NCBI GenBank assembly: GCA_016715885.1 | Contig: JADJXL010000025.1 | Coordinates: 310,001 to 374,000 of the forward strand | Origin: Polyangiaceae bacterium | GTDB lineage: Bacteria > Myxococcota_A > Polyangia > Polyangiales > Polyangiaceae | Reading direction: 5' to 3' | Length of the DNA: 64,000 nt | Shown: piece by piece, positions 53,043-61,046 of the stretch | Layout of the letters: every line of letters begins with the position of its first letter | Position numbering within the stretch: the first letter of the stretch is position 1 | Program-made: the position numbers and the translations under genes | Notes under the pieces: generated by a model | The model's input: the letters and a program-made list of their open reading frames with translations, nothing else | Told to the model about the DNA's origin: nothing | Databases searched by the model: none

Positions 53043-54827
53043 ATGAAATGCAACGCAACTTGGATTACGCTAACCATCAGCAGCTATTTCGTACTCTCGA
53101 TAGGCTGCTCCTACACGCCTCCGCAGTCGAATGGTAGCGGCGGACAAGGCGGCAATGCGGCATCGAGCTCGTCCGGAACGGGTGGCGACGGTGGCACGGC
53201 TGGTGCCGGCGGTACGGGCGGGATTGCCGGCGCGGGCGGTCAAGCAGGTGGTGGTGGAAGCCCACCGTGCGTCGACAAGGAAGTTCGGTCCTGTTATGGC
53301 GGGCCATTCCCCGCCAAAGGAAAAGGCTTGTGCCAGCCGGTCGAACAGACCTGCGAAGATGGCGTGTGGCCAGAATGCAAAGGGTTTGTTGTGCCAACCT
53401 CCGAGGCGTGCGCGTCGCAAGACGATACGAATTGCGACGGCTTCGTCGGATGCACCGGCACTGCCATCAAGGCACAAAGTGAGCTCACGCCTGGCGACGA
53501 CATGATCCTCGCGATGGTGACGACGCCGGCCGAAGGGGGATTCGACGGGGTCTCGTACGCCGTTGGCATACGAAATGCCTTAATTCAGAATTTATTGGCG
53601 GACGTTCCGCCCACGTCGAGTCAAGTGCTTTTTTGGCGCCGTCAACGTTTGGGAGGCGTCAACGACTGGTCTGGGCAATTCAGCTTCATGCCGTTTCAAC
53701 CCGGAGCGGGCACCGCCTATGGCACGGGCGTCGCTTATAACACGACAACGGATGAGATCATCGTCGTTGGTGTAACCAACAATGGCTTGCTGGCTGCGAT
53801 GGGCCAGGCTCCACTCGCTCTGACGCTGAAGAATGGCTTTCTTACGGTTTTCAGCATCAATGGCACCGCCAAATTCATCAAAGCCATCGGCAATCCGGCG
53901 GAAGCAGGAGACACGGTCGAAGCGCGCGCCGTCGCGGTCGACAGCAGCGGCAATATCTATGTGGTTGGTCATTACACGGGTTCGATCAACTTCGGTGGCC
54001 AGATGGACGCGCCGACCGGCGCAGGCCGAGACGGATTCATCGTTTCTTATACATCGACCGGCATGTTCCGCTGGCAAACATTCTTCACTGGCGCCGGAGA
54101 TCAATCCGTCGATGCCATTCGGATCAACGAAAACAATGAAATCTTCATCGCGGCACGGTTTGCCGACACCGTGGCGTTCAATGCAGGCGTTGTCACGGCT
54201 TCCGGAGCCAACGACATCCTCCTTGCACGGATTCTCGATTCGAATAATCCCTCCGAAGCCGGCAGTGCGCTGTGGAGCGTGACCGTAGGTGGCGACCAGG
54301 ACGACCTCGTCGGCGGACTCGCCGCAAGCACCCATGCCGTGTATTTGTCTGGCATGTTCCGTGGCAATATCGTGCTCGGACCCTCGAGCGTGCAAAGTAC
54401 GGATACCTCTCCCTTTTGGGACACGTACGTCGCACAGTTTTCGACCGCAAAGGGTGAAGCGAGCAATGCCTTCCCCATGGTGCACGCCGGTACGCAGGCC
54501 ATACGCTCGATTGCAATCGATTCGTTCGGCGATGTCGTCGTTGCGGGCGCGTTTTCATCCAGTTTGCCAACGAACGTAGGTGCACTCTTCACGACGGGCG
54601 CCAACGATTTCGATGCATTCGCCATGAAACTCGACGGCAAGCTCACGCCACGATGGGCCACCGATTTTGGCGACACCTTGCTCCAGGTCGCTCCAGCGGT
54701 CGTCATCGGCTCGACCACGGGCCATGTCATCATTGGTGGCGGATTTCAAAGCACGCTGACTGGCATCCCGAACCCACCGAGCAATACCGGCGATTTCGAC
54801 GCATTCACCGCGGAGCTCGCGAACTGA
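53043..54827 (+). CDS. Secreted/lipoprotein beta-propeller protein with Gly-rich linker (paralog 2)
   Basis: The 594-aa product starts at the ATG at 53043 (MKCNATWITLTISSYFVLSIGC), a lipoprotein signal. It repeats the plan of the previous gene: Gly/Ser linker, Cys-rich segment with ACASQDDTNCDGFVGC, then propeller repeats (VDSSGNIYVVGHYTG, INENNEIFIAARFAD, IDSFGDVVVAGAFSS). The linkers differ but the block after the Cys-rich segment aligns throughout. The two genes are 35 bp apart and look like a tandem duplication followed by divergence. Confidence 0.85.
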   Translation: MKCNATWITLTISSYFVLSIGCSYTPPQSNGSGGQGGNAASSSSGTGGDGGTAGAGGTGGIAGAGGQAGGGGSPPCVDKEVRSCYGGPFPAKGKGLCQPVEQTCEDGVWPECKGFVVPTSEACASQDDTNCDGFVGCTGTAIKAQSELTPGDDMILAMVTTPAEGGFDGVSYAVGIRNALIQNLLADVPPTSSQVLFWRRQRLGGVNDWSGQFSFMPFQPGAGTAYGTGVAYNTTTDEIIVVGVTNNGLLAAMGQAPLALTLKNGFLTVFSINGTAKFIKAIGNPAEAGDTVEARAVAVDSSGNIYVVGHYTGSINFGGQMDAPTGAGRDGFIVSYTSTGMFRWQTFFTGAGDQSVDAIRINENNEIFIAARFADTVAFNAGVVTASGANDILLARILDSNNPSEAGSALWSVTVGGDQDDLVGGLAASTHAVYLSGMFRGNIVLGPSSVQSTDTSPFWDTYVAQFSTAKGEASNAFPMVHAGTQAIRSIAIDSFGDVVVAGAFSSSLPTNVGALFTTGANDFDAFAMKLDGKLTPRWATDFGDTLLQVAPAVVIGSTTGHVIIGGGFQSTLTGIPNPPSNTGDFDAFTAELAN

Positions 54828-54844
54828 CACGCCTCCGCACCCCC

Positions 54845-56014
54845 ATGCAAACCGCATTCGATCATCGCGCATGGCGATACGCGTTGAGACTCGCCTTCAT
54901 TCTCGCGTGTGCTGCCACGATTCCTCGATGCATCAGCGGCTACCCCGCAAGCGCACTTTACAACGACGATGAGCGTGCCCAAGTCGCCCTTGCGACGGAA
55001 GTGCAGGCGTTCGTCGAATCCGGTGTTGCCGCATCGGCATTTCATACGGGAAGTCCCCGATTCGACGGAGAATGGGCGTTCGGCACGTTCGCGATGGCAG
55101 CCATTGGCCTCGGACACGTTGCGCTCCATCATCCGGCGCAAATGGCAGCTTACGTGCCAACCCTGGAAAAATGCGCGGACGAGCTCACGTCGGCCGAAAC
55201 GAATTCCTTTGGTGCAGAAGCTTGGGGGCGCTCCGGATTCGAGGGGTTGCCTGGTGGAACGGGGCATGCCTATCTCGGCTATTCGAACCTCGCGCTTTCG
55301 ATGCTGCGTCTCTTGAAGCCCGATACGCGATTTGCCCGCTTGCACGACGACTTGACGGAAGCTTTCGCCATTCGTTTGTCCGCGGCCCCCCATGCTCTAT
55401 TCGAAACGTATCCGGGCGAAGCGTACGCAGCGGACGTAGCGATGGTCGCGGCATCGATTGCGCTTCACGATTGCGCAACCGGCAGTCCGACGAGGTCCTT
55501 TTGGCCCGCATGGCAAAAGTCGTTTTCTCACTGGATCGATCCGTCCTCGGGCCTGCTTCATCAAAGCGGGGATGCAGCTACCGGACGACCGCTCGGGCCT
55601 CCACGGGCATCCGGCACGGCGCTCGCGGCGTTTGCCCTGTCCTTTGTGGACAAACAACTTTCGCAAAAGCTTTTTGGTGCTCTACAGGGCAACAGTGAGA
55701 ATTTTATAGGATTTGGGGCAGTTCGTGAATATCCTGCCAGATTCGACGGCGGCGGGGACATCGATTCGGGGCCCGTCGTATTGGGCGTCAGCGTTTCAGC
55801 GACGGGTTTTTCGCTGGCCAGTGCCAAACTTCATGGCGATTCGCTATTTTTTACGCAGCTTTACCGCACGGCTGATTTTTGGGGCGTTCCCATTCATCGC
55901 ACACGCGGCATGCGCTACATGAGCGGTGGACCGCTTGGAAACGCCATCTTGCTCGCGATGACGACGGCCACCTGGAAATGGGAAAACCATTGCAAGAAAG
56001 CAGGTGGGTCGTGA
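54845..56014 (+). CDS. Hypothetical secreted or membrane-anchored protein, alpha/alpha-toroid-like
   Basis: The 389-aa product starts 17 bp after the propeller gene and has an N-terminal hydrophobic segment (YALRLAFILACAATIP). The helical repeat pattern (GTGHAYLGYSNLALSMLRLL, YAADVAMVAASIALHDCA, GTALAAFALSFVDKQLSQKL) suggests a six-hairpin alpha/alpha barrel as in some glycosidases and isomerases. No catalytic motif is recognised. Two octamers of the GGACAAAC type lie in its second half. Confidence 0.72.
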   Translation: MQTAFDHRAWRYALRLAFILACAATIPRCISGYPASALYNDDERAQVALATEVQAFVESGVAASAFHTGSPRFDGEWAFGTFAMAAIGLGHVALHHPAQMAAYVPTLEKCADELTSAETNSFGAEAWGRSGFEGLPGGTGHAYLGYSNLALSMLRLLKPDTRFARLHDDLTEAFAIRLSAAPHALFETYPGEAYAADVAMVAASIALHDCATGSPTRSFWPAWQKSFSHWIDPSSGLLHQSGDAATGRPLGPPRASGTALAAFALSFVDKQLSQKLFGALQGNSENFIGFGAVREYPARFDGGGDIDSGPVVLGVSVSATGFSLASAKLHGDSLFFTQLYRTADFWGVPIHRTRGMRYMSGGPLGNAILLAMTTATWKWENHCKKAGGS

Positions 56015-56301
56015 ACGACGCGACCGCTCCTGCGTCAGGACAAACGCTTCGTTTTCCCCGACGAACGCTGACGTTTGCCGCACTCGTCGTGGTTCTCCAT
56101 GTCGCCTTCGCCTACGGGCTCGACGCCGCGGGTCTCGTCGAAGCCCTCTTGTCGCCGAGCGGCGCGGACCTTCTTTGGCTCCTGCCTCTTGCCGCACTGT
56201 TCTACGCAGTGCGGCTCGCGTCATTCTTCCTCGTTCCTGGCCTCGTCGCGAGTGCCGCAATCCTTTGGCTCGTGGATACGGTACGCGCCCGCCGCAGCTA
56301 A
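56011..56301 (+). CDS. Small membrane protein
   Basis: The 96-aa product starts with a GTG at 56011 that overlaps the previous stop by 4 bp. It has two to three hydrophobic segments (LTFAALVVVLHVAFAYGL, LLWLLPLAALFYAVRLASFF, LVASAAILWLVDTV). No family is recognised. Coupling suggests it works with the preceding toroid-like protein. Confidence 0.7.
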   Translation: MNDATAPASGQTLRFPRRTLTFAALVVVLHVAFAYGLDAAGLVEALLSPSGADLLWLLPLAALFYAVRLASFFLVPGLVASAAILWLVDTVRARRS

Positions 56302-56365
56302 TCCTTTACAAATTGCGCTGCTTTTTCGCAGTCCACAAGCGGTTCGCGGTACACTCTATGTTGCC

Positions 56366-58108
56366 GTGAAATCGAAATCGAAGCTGCGCACGACGACGAC
56401 GGTGCAGGCATACTCCGTGACCGTCGATCGCCCGGACAACGGAGAACGCATCGACGAAACGACGCCGGCTCCGGCGTCTACGTCGAACGCTGCCCTTCCT
56501 GGCGTCGGTGACGTGGTGGGCAACGTCTATCGCCTCACGCGGCTGCTCGGCGCCGGCATGTTCGGCAAAGTCTACGTCGCTCAGCGCGAGGACGTGCCCG
56601 AGCATCAGGTTGCGCTGAAGATCTTGCCCAAGTCCCACTACGCTGGGCGCAACGTCGAACGTGAGCTCGTGATGCTCGCGACCGTGGGCCATCCGCACGT
56701 CGTGCAGCTCAAAGATCACGGCATGACAAACGACTACGTGTGGCTCACGATGCCCGTGTACGAAGGGGAAACCCTCGACGCGCGCCTTGCTCGCAAGCCC
56801 CTCGACCTGCGTGAGGCGTACGAGATCTTCACGGCCGTCGCGCGTGGTCTCGAAGCCCTGCACGCGGCCGGTTTGCGCCATCAAGACATCAAACCGGAAA
56901 ACATTTTCCTCGCCGTATTCGGCGGCCAAGTGCACCCCATCCTGCTCGATCTCGGCGCTGCCGCTGAACGCGAAGCGCATTTCGTCGCCGGAACCGCGCT
57001 CTATGCGTCACCCGAACAACTGTCGATGCTGCGCGGCGAAATTGACGTACCGCTCAGCGAAAAAATGGACACGTACTGCCTCGGCGCGACCATCCTGGTG
57101 TCGCTCATCGGCGAGGCGCGGTTTCCTGGTACCGAGGCAAACTCGCTCGAAGAGCTGATGAAGGCGCTCGATGTGCGAGCAACGAGGCCCCTTCCCGAGG
57201 ACATGCTCCCGGATGCAGAAGGGGAACCTCGCGAGCTCATCGAGGATGCATTTCGTCGCTGGCTCGCGAAAGACCCGGCCAAACGCCCCACGATGAAGGC
57301 GCTCGCCGCGCAGCTCGACGTGCTGCTCGAACCCGAGCGCGAGGTCGATCGGGCGGAGGCACGCGCCCGCGACAAACAGCGAGCATCCCTGCAGCGCTTT
57401 CGTGTTGCCGTTGCCGTGCTGATGCTCGGCGCTGGAGCCACCGCGCTGTGGTTCTTCACCAAGCGCGAAAAGTTGCGCCTCATGAACGAAGTCGAAAACG
57501 CCCGAGCCTTGGGCCAAGAAACGCTCGGCAACCTCGACACCTGCATCGCGTCGTACGTCAAAGCGCAGAGCGACACCGACAAGTGCAAACAAGGCCGCAA
57601 GACCGACAAAAAGGACTACGAAGAGCGCCTCGAAGTGCAAAACAAGGTGTGCAAATCCGGTGAGCAGAAGGAATGCGTCAGCGAGATGAACAAGCTGCGG
57701 GATCAGCACCGAGACGCGTTGAAGACCTGTCGTGACGACACCGACGAAGTGAAGAACCTGTACGACAAACTCAGCGAGACGTGCAGCCAAGACAAACAGC
57801 GGCTCACGACGGAGCGAGACGATCAAAAGGCACTCGTCGAACAAAAACAGAACGAGCTGAAGACGCTCGCGGACGAACGCGATCGCGCGCACGCGGATGC
57901 AACGAGTTGCAACACCGACCGTGAAGACCTGCGCAAGCAGCTCGATGCCGCAAAACGCGCCGCAGCACAGGTATCGTACCCAACGCCGGCTGGAGGCAGC
58001 ACGGGCGCGCCCTCGGGCACCGCTGCACCTCCGCCGTCGGATCCTCCGCCTGCTCCAGAGCCATCGCCATCACCTGCCGGCGGTGCTGACGACGACCCCT
58101 ACAACTGA
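56366..58108 (+). CDS. Ser/Thr protein kinase-like protein with HQD/DLG motifs and C-terminal coiled coil
   Basis: The 580-aa product starts at the GTG at 56366 (KSKSKLRTTTTVQAYSVTVD). The kinase domain has LLGAGMFGKVYVAQ, the lysine in VALKILPKSHY, then LRHQDIKPENIFL (HQD in place of HRD) and ILLDLGAAAE (DLG in place of DFG). TALYASPEQ follows. The catalytic Asp and both metal-binding residues remain, so activity is possible. One membrane segment (VAVAVLMLGAGATALWFF) is followed by a long Lys/Asp/Cys-rich coiled coil and a Pro tail in the periplasm. Confidence 0.9.
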   Translation: MKSKSKLRTTTTVQAYSVTVDRPDNGERIDETTPAPASTSNAALPGVGDVVGNVYRLTRLLGAGMFGKVYVAQREDVPEHQVALKILPKSHYAGRNVERELVMLATVGHPHVVQLKDHGMTNDYVWLTMPVYEGETLDARLARKPLDLREAYEIFTAVARGLEALHAAGLRHQDIKPENIFLAVFGGQVHPILLDLGAAAEREAHFVAGTALYASPEQLSMLRGEIDVPLSEKMDTYCLGATILVSLIGEARFPGTEANSLEELMKALDVRATRPLPEDMLPDAEGEPRELIEDAFRRWLAKDPAKRPTMKALAAQLDVLLEPEREVDRAEARARDKQRASLQRFRVAVAVLMLGAGATALWFFTKREKLRLMNEVENARALGQETLGNLDTCIASYVKAQSDTDKCKQGRKTDKKDYEERLEVQNKVCKSGEQKECVSEMNKLRDQHRDALKTCRDDTDEVKNLYDKLSETCSQDKQRLTTERDDQKALVEQKQNELKTLADERDRAHADATSCNTDREDLRKQLDAAKRAAAQVSYPTPAGGSTGAPSGTAAPPPSDPPPAPEPSPSPAGGADDDPYN

Positions 58109-58173
58109 CGGCATTCGAAGCACAAACGCCGCTTGTCGCTGCGTGAAGGTCTTGCTAAGAACCAGATCTTCCG

Positions 58174-59142
58174 ATGCGTAACATTTCACGCCGAGAAATG
58201 CTGCAGCGTTTGAGTGCAGCGGGGCTCGTTCTGGGTGGAGCCGCGGCGGCCGCACGTGTGCGCTACGATCGAGGCGACGTAGGCGTCGCCGCGCCCCGCG
58301 AACGCCCGCAGACGCGTGATCATCGGGTGCCGGATGCATCGGATTTGCCTGCGCTTTCCGTCGCAAAGAACGAATCCGAACCGGAAGCGCTGGTGCGCAA
58401 AGCCATCACGGCGCTCGGAGGGATGAAGCGATTCGTGTCGCGAGGTGACATCGTCGTCGTCAAGCCGAACATTGGATGGGACAGGACGCCGATTCACGCA
58501 GCCAATACGAATCCTCGGGTCGTCGCGGAAGTGGTGAAGCTGGCGTACGACGCGGGTGCCAAACGAGTCGTCGTGACCGATGCCTCGTGCAATGAGCCGA
58601 ATCGATGTTTTCAGCGGTCGGGTATTTGGAAAGCGGCGTACGACGTGGGAGCGGAAGTCGTATTGCCGGCGGAGCATCGATTCCGCGGCATGCGTTTGAA
58701 GGGCGAAGTGCTGGATGAATGGCCGGTCTACACGCCGCTCATTCAGGCGGACAAGGTGATCAATGTACCGGTGGCAAAACATCACAATTTGTCGCGGTAC
58801 ACGGCGGCCATGAAAAACTGGTACGGGTCGCTCGGGGGAAGGCGCAATCGGCTGCATCAAAACATCGACGTATCGATTGCGGATTTGGCGACGTTCATGC
58901 AACCGACGCTGACGGTGGTCGATGCATGGCGGGTGCTCATGCGTAATGGTCCGCAAGGGGGCAACATCGCAGACGCGAAGGAAATCCGCACGATCGTGGC
59001 TTCGATCGATCAGGTTGCGGCAGACGCGTACGGGTGTCAGCTCATAGGCCGATCCGCGGAAGAAATTCCCTACATTCGCATGGGACACGAACGAGGCCTC
59101 GGGACGATGCATTGGAAAGACTTGCGCTGGGTGGAGGTGTAA
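58174..59142 (+). CDS. DUF362 protein with twin-arginine-like leader
   Basis: The 322-aa product begins MRNISRREMLQRLSAAGLVL, a twin-arginine-type leader. The DUF362 region has VVVKPNIGWDRTPIHAANTNP, GAKRVVVTDASCNEPNRCF and INVPVAKHHNLSRYTAAMKN. DUF362 proteins are often joined to or encoded beside ferredoxins, as here: the next gene starts 2 bp later. It may be exported as a folded protein to act with the membrane Fe-S protein. Confidence 0.88.
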   Translation: MRNISRREMLQRLSAAGLVLGGAAAAARVRYDRGDVGVAAPRERPQTRDHRVPDASDLPALSVAKNESEPEALVRKAITALGGMKRFVSRGDIVVVKPNIGWDRTPIHAANTNPRVVAEVVKLAYDAGAKRVVVTDASCNEPNRCFQRSGIWKAAYDVGAEVVLPAEHRFRGMRLKGEVLDEWPVYTPLIQADKVINVPVAKHHNLSRYTAAMKNWYGSLGGRRNRLHQNIDVSIADLATFMQPTLTVVDAWRVLMRNGPQGGNIADAKEIRTIVASIDQVAADAYGCQLIGRSAEEIPYIRMGHERGLGTMHWKDLRWVEV

Positions 59143-59144
59143 AC

Positions 59145-60926
59145 GTGGCCAGCGCAACGACCGCAGGCAGCGCGGCAGCGAAGGCGCCGAGCGTCGCACC
59201 TGTAAAGCAAAAGGGTCGCGCGGGTTCGGGCATTCCCGCTCGCATGAGCATTCGCGTGCTCGTGTGGGTGCGCCGCGTATCGCAAGCGGGTTTTTTGGCG
59301 CTCTTTTTATATTTCTTATTTCAGACCGGCTTTCGAGGTTCTTTTGCTTCTGCGGAGACGGCAGTCCGTCTTCCCCTTCCCGTCGAAGCATTTTTATTGG
59401 CCGATCCATTCGTCGCGGCCATGACGCTTCTTTCGACGCATACCGTCTACCGCGGTCTCGTGTGGTCGCTGGGCTTATTGGCGCTCACGCTCGTTTTTGG
59501 TCGCGTATTTTGCGGTTGGATTTGCCCATTTGGCACCCTTCATCATTTTTTTGGATGGATTTTTCCATCGAGATACCTGCGCGGAAACAAGCGCGTCGAA
59601 TCCAACAAGACCGCTCCGCGGCAACGCATCAAGTATTACTTGATGTACGCGTTTCTCGCCGCGAGCGTTGCGGGCAGCGCGATTGGAGGGCTCTTCGATC
59701 CCATTTGTATCGCCGTTCGTGCCATTGGTCTCGCGGTCATCCCGGCCGTTCAGTACGTGTTTGGCGTGGCGAGCTTCGTGACGGGCCAGGCGGGCGTGAG
59801 GCCCCTGCAATCCGCGACGGATGTCGCTCAAGACTTTCTAGCGCAAACGGTTTGGCAATCGAAACAATTTTATTTTCATCACACGTGGTTCATCGGCATT
59901 TTGCTCGTCGCGGTCCTTTTCATGAACCGAGTCATCCCTCGGTTCTGGTGCCGCGTGCTCTGCCCGCTCGGAGCGTTCCTCGGCGTTTTTGCGCGCTTTG
60001 CACTGTTCGGCATGGAAAAGGACCATGCGAAGTGCACCGATTGCAACTTGTGTCTCGTCAATTGCCAGGGCGCCGATTCGCCTCAAGGCGGCGTGAAGTG
60101 GCGACAAGACGAATGCCACATGTGCCTCAATTGCGAAAGCGCCTGCCCAGAAGACGTCATCAAGTTTCGCTTTCTGCCGAACCGCAAGGGCACCATTACG
60201 AAACCCGACACCGGTCGGCGCACCGCCATAGCTTCCGCCGCTGCCGGAGCAGCCATCGTTCCAGCAGCGCGCATCGCCGATGTCATCGATGCCAACTACG
60301 ATCATCGCGTCATTCGCCCGCCGGGGTCCGTCGAAGAGCGTGAATTCCTCGAGCGCTGCATTCGCTGCGCCGAGTGCATGAAGGTTTGTCCGAACAATGC
60401 TCTTCACCCGGCGTTTTTCGAGGCGGGTGTCGAGGGCATCTGGACTCCGATCCTCATTCCGCGAATTGGTTATTGCGAGCATTCGTGTGTGCTCTGCGGG
60501 CAGGTTTGTCCCACCGGAGCCATTCAAAAAATTACCGAAGATCAAAAGCTCGGGCTCGGACAAAAGCCTGTTTCCATCGGCACGGCATTTTATGATCAAG
60601 GCCGCTGCTTGCCGTGGGCCATGGCGACTCCGTGCATCGTTTGCGAAGAGTTCTGCCCAACGTCTCCCAAAGCCATTTGGGTCGAGGAAGTCACCATTCC
60701 TCGACGCCTACCGATCGCATCCGAAGATGGCAAAGAACCCGAAATGACCACGGTCCACGTGCAGCGACCTCACGTGGATCCATCGCTCTGCATCGGCTGC
60801 GGGGCATGCGAAAAGGTTTGCCCCGTCCAGGACAAACCCGCGGTCTACGTGACGAACGTGGGCGAAACGCGTTCGAAGACCAACGTCATTTTGCTCGAAG
60901 ATACGAACTACAATCGGCCTGGCTGA
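59145..60926 (+). CDS. Membrane polyferredoxin (NapH/MauN-like 4Fe-4S protein)
   Basis: The 593-aa product starts at the GTG at 59145 with GGAGGTG upstream. The membrane part has the NapH/CcoG-like motifs FGRVFCGWICPFGTLHHFFG and RVLCPLGAFLG. At least five Cys groups for iron-sulfur clusters follow: CTDCNLCLVNC, CHMCLNCESACP, CIRCAECMKVCP, CEHSCVLCGQVCP and CIGCGACEKVCP. One further Cys set is at CIVCEEFCP. It would carry electrons between a membrane donor and periplasmic acceptors and is paired with the DUF362 gene. Confidence 0.92.
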   Translation: MASATTAGSAAAKAPSVAPVKQKGRAGSGIPARMSIRVLVWVRRVSQAGFLALFLYFLFQTGFRGSFASAETAVRLPLPVEAFLLADPFVAAMTLLSTHTVYRGLVWSLGLLALTLVFGRVFCGWICPFGTLHHFFGWIFPSRYLRGNKRVESNKTAPRQRIKYYLMYAFLAASVAGSAIGGLFDPICIAVRAIGLAVIPAVQYVFGVASFVTGQAGVRPLQSATDVAQDFLAQTVWQSKQFYFHHTWFIGILLVAVLFMNRVIPRFWCRVLCPLGAFLGVFARFALFGMEKDHAKCTDCNLCLVNCQGADSPQGGVKWRQDECHMCLNCESACPEDVIKFRFLPNRKGTITKPDTGRRTAIASAAAGAAIVPAARIADVIDANYDHRVIRPPGSVEEREFLERCIRCAECMKVCPNNALHPAFFEAGVEGIWTPILIPRIGYCEHSCVLCGQVCPTGAIQKITEDQKLGLGQKPVSIGTAFYDQGRCLPWAMATPCIVCEEFCPTSPKAIWVEEVTIPRRLPIASEDGKEPEMTTVHVQRPHVDPSLCIGCGACEKVCPVQDKPAVYVTNVGETRSKTNVILLEDTNYNRPG

Positions 60927-60940
60927 CCGAGATTCCCCTG

Positions 60941-60966
60941 CGCGAACACTTCGTCGAGCGTTCGCG
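60941..60966. terminator. Possible bidirectional hairpin between convergent genes
   Basis: CGCGAAC and GTTCGCG form a 7-bp inverted repeat with a 12-nt loop just after the polyferredoxin stop. There is no T-run on either side, so this is only a candidate. The convergent permease gene ends at 61047. Confidence 0.35.
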
Positions 60967-61046
60967 AAAGGAGCGTGACCGGGGAGCGGAGCGGCGCCAA
61001 GGACCGGCGATCGTTTGCGGCGGCGATTGTTTATGCTGCGCGCGCA

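Noticed and set aside
58186..59409. 407-codon minus-strand frame opposite the DUF362 gene
   Set aside because: It is a shadow frame; the DUF362 frame has a twin-arginine leader and family motifs.
60941..60966. Strong rho-independent terminator after the polyferredoxin gene
   Set aside because: The inverted repeat is real but no T-run follows on either strand, so it is listed only as a weak candidate.
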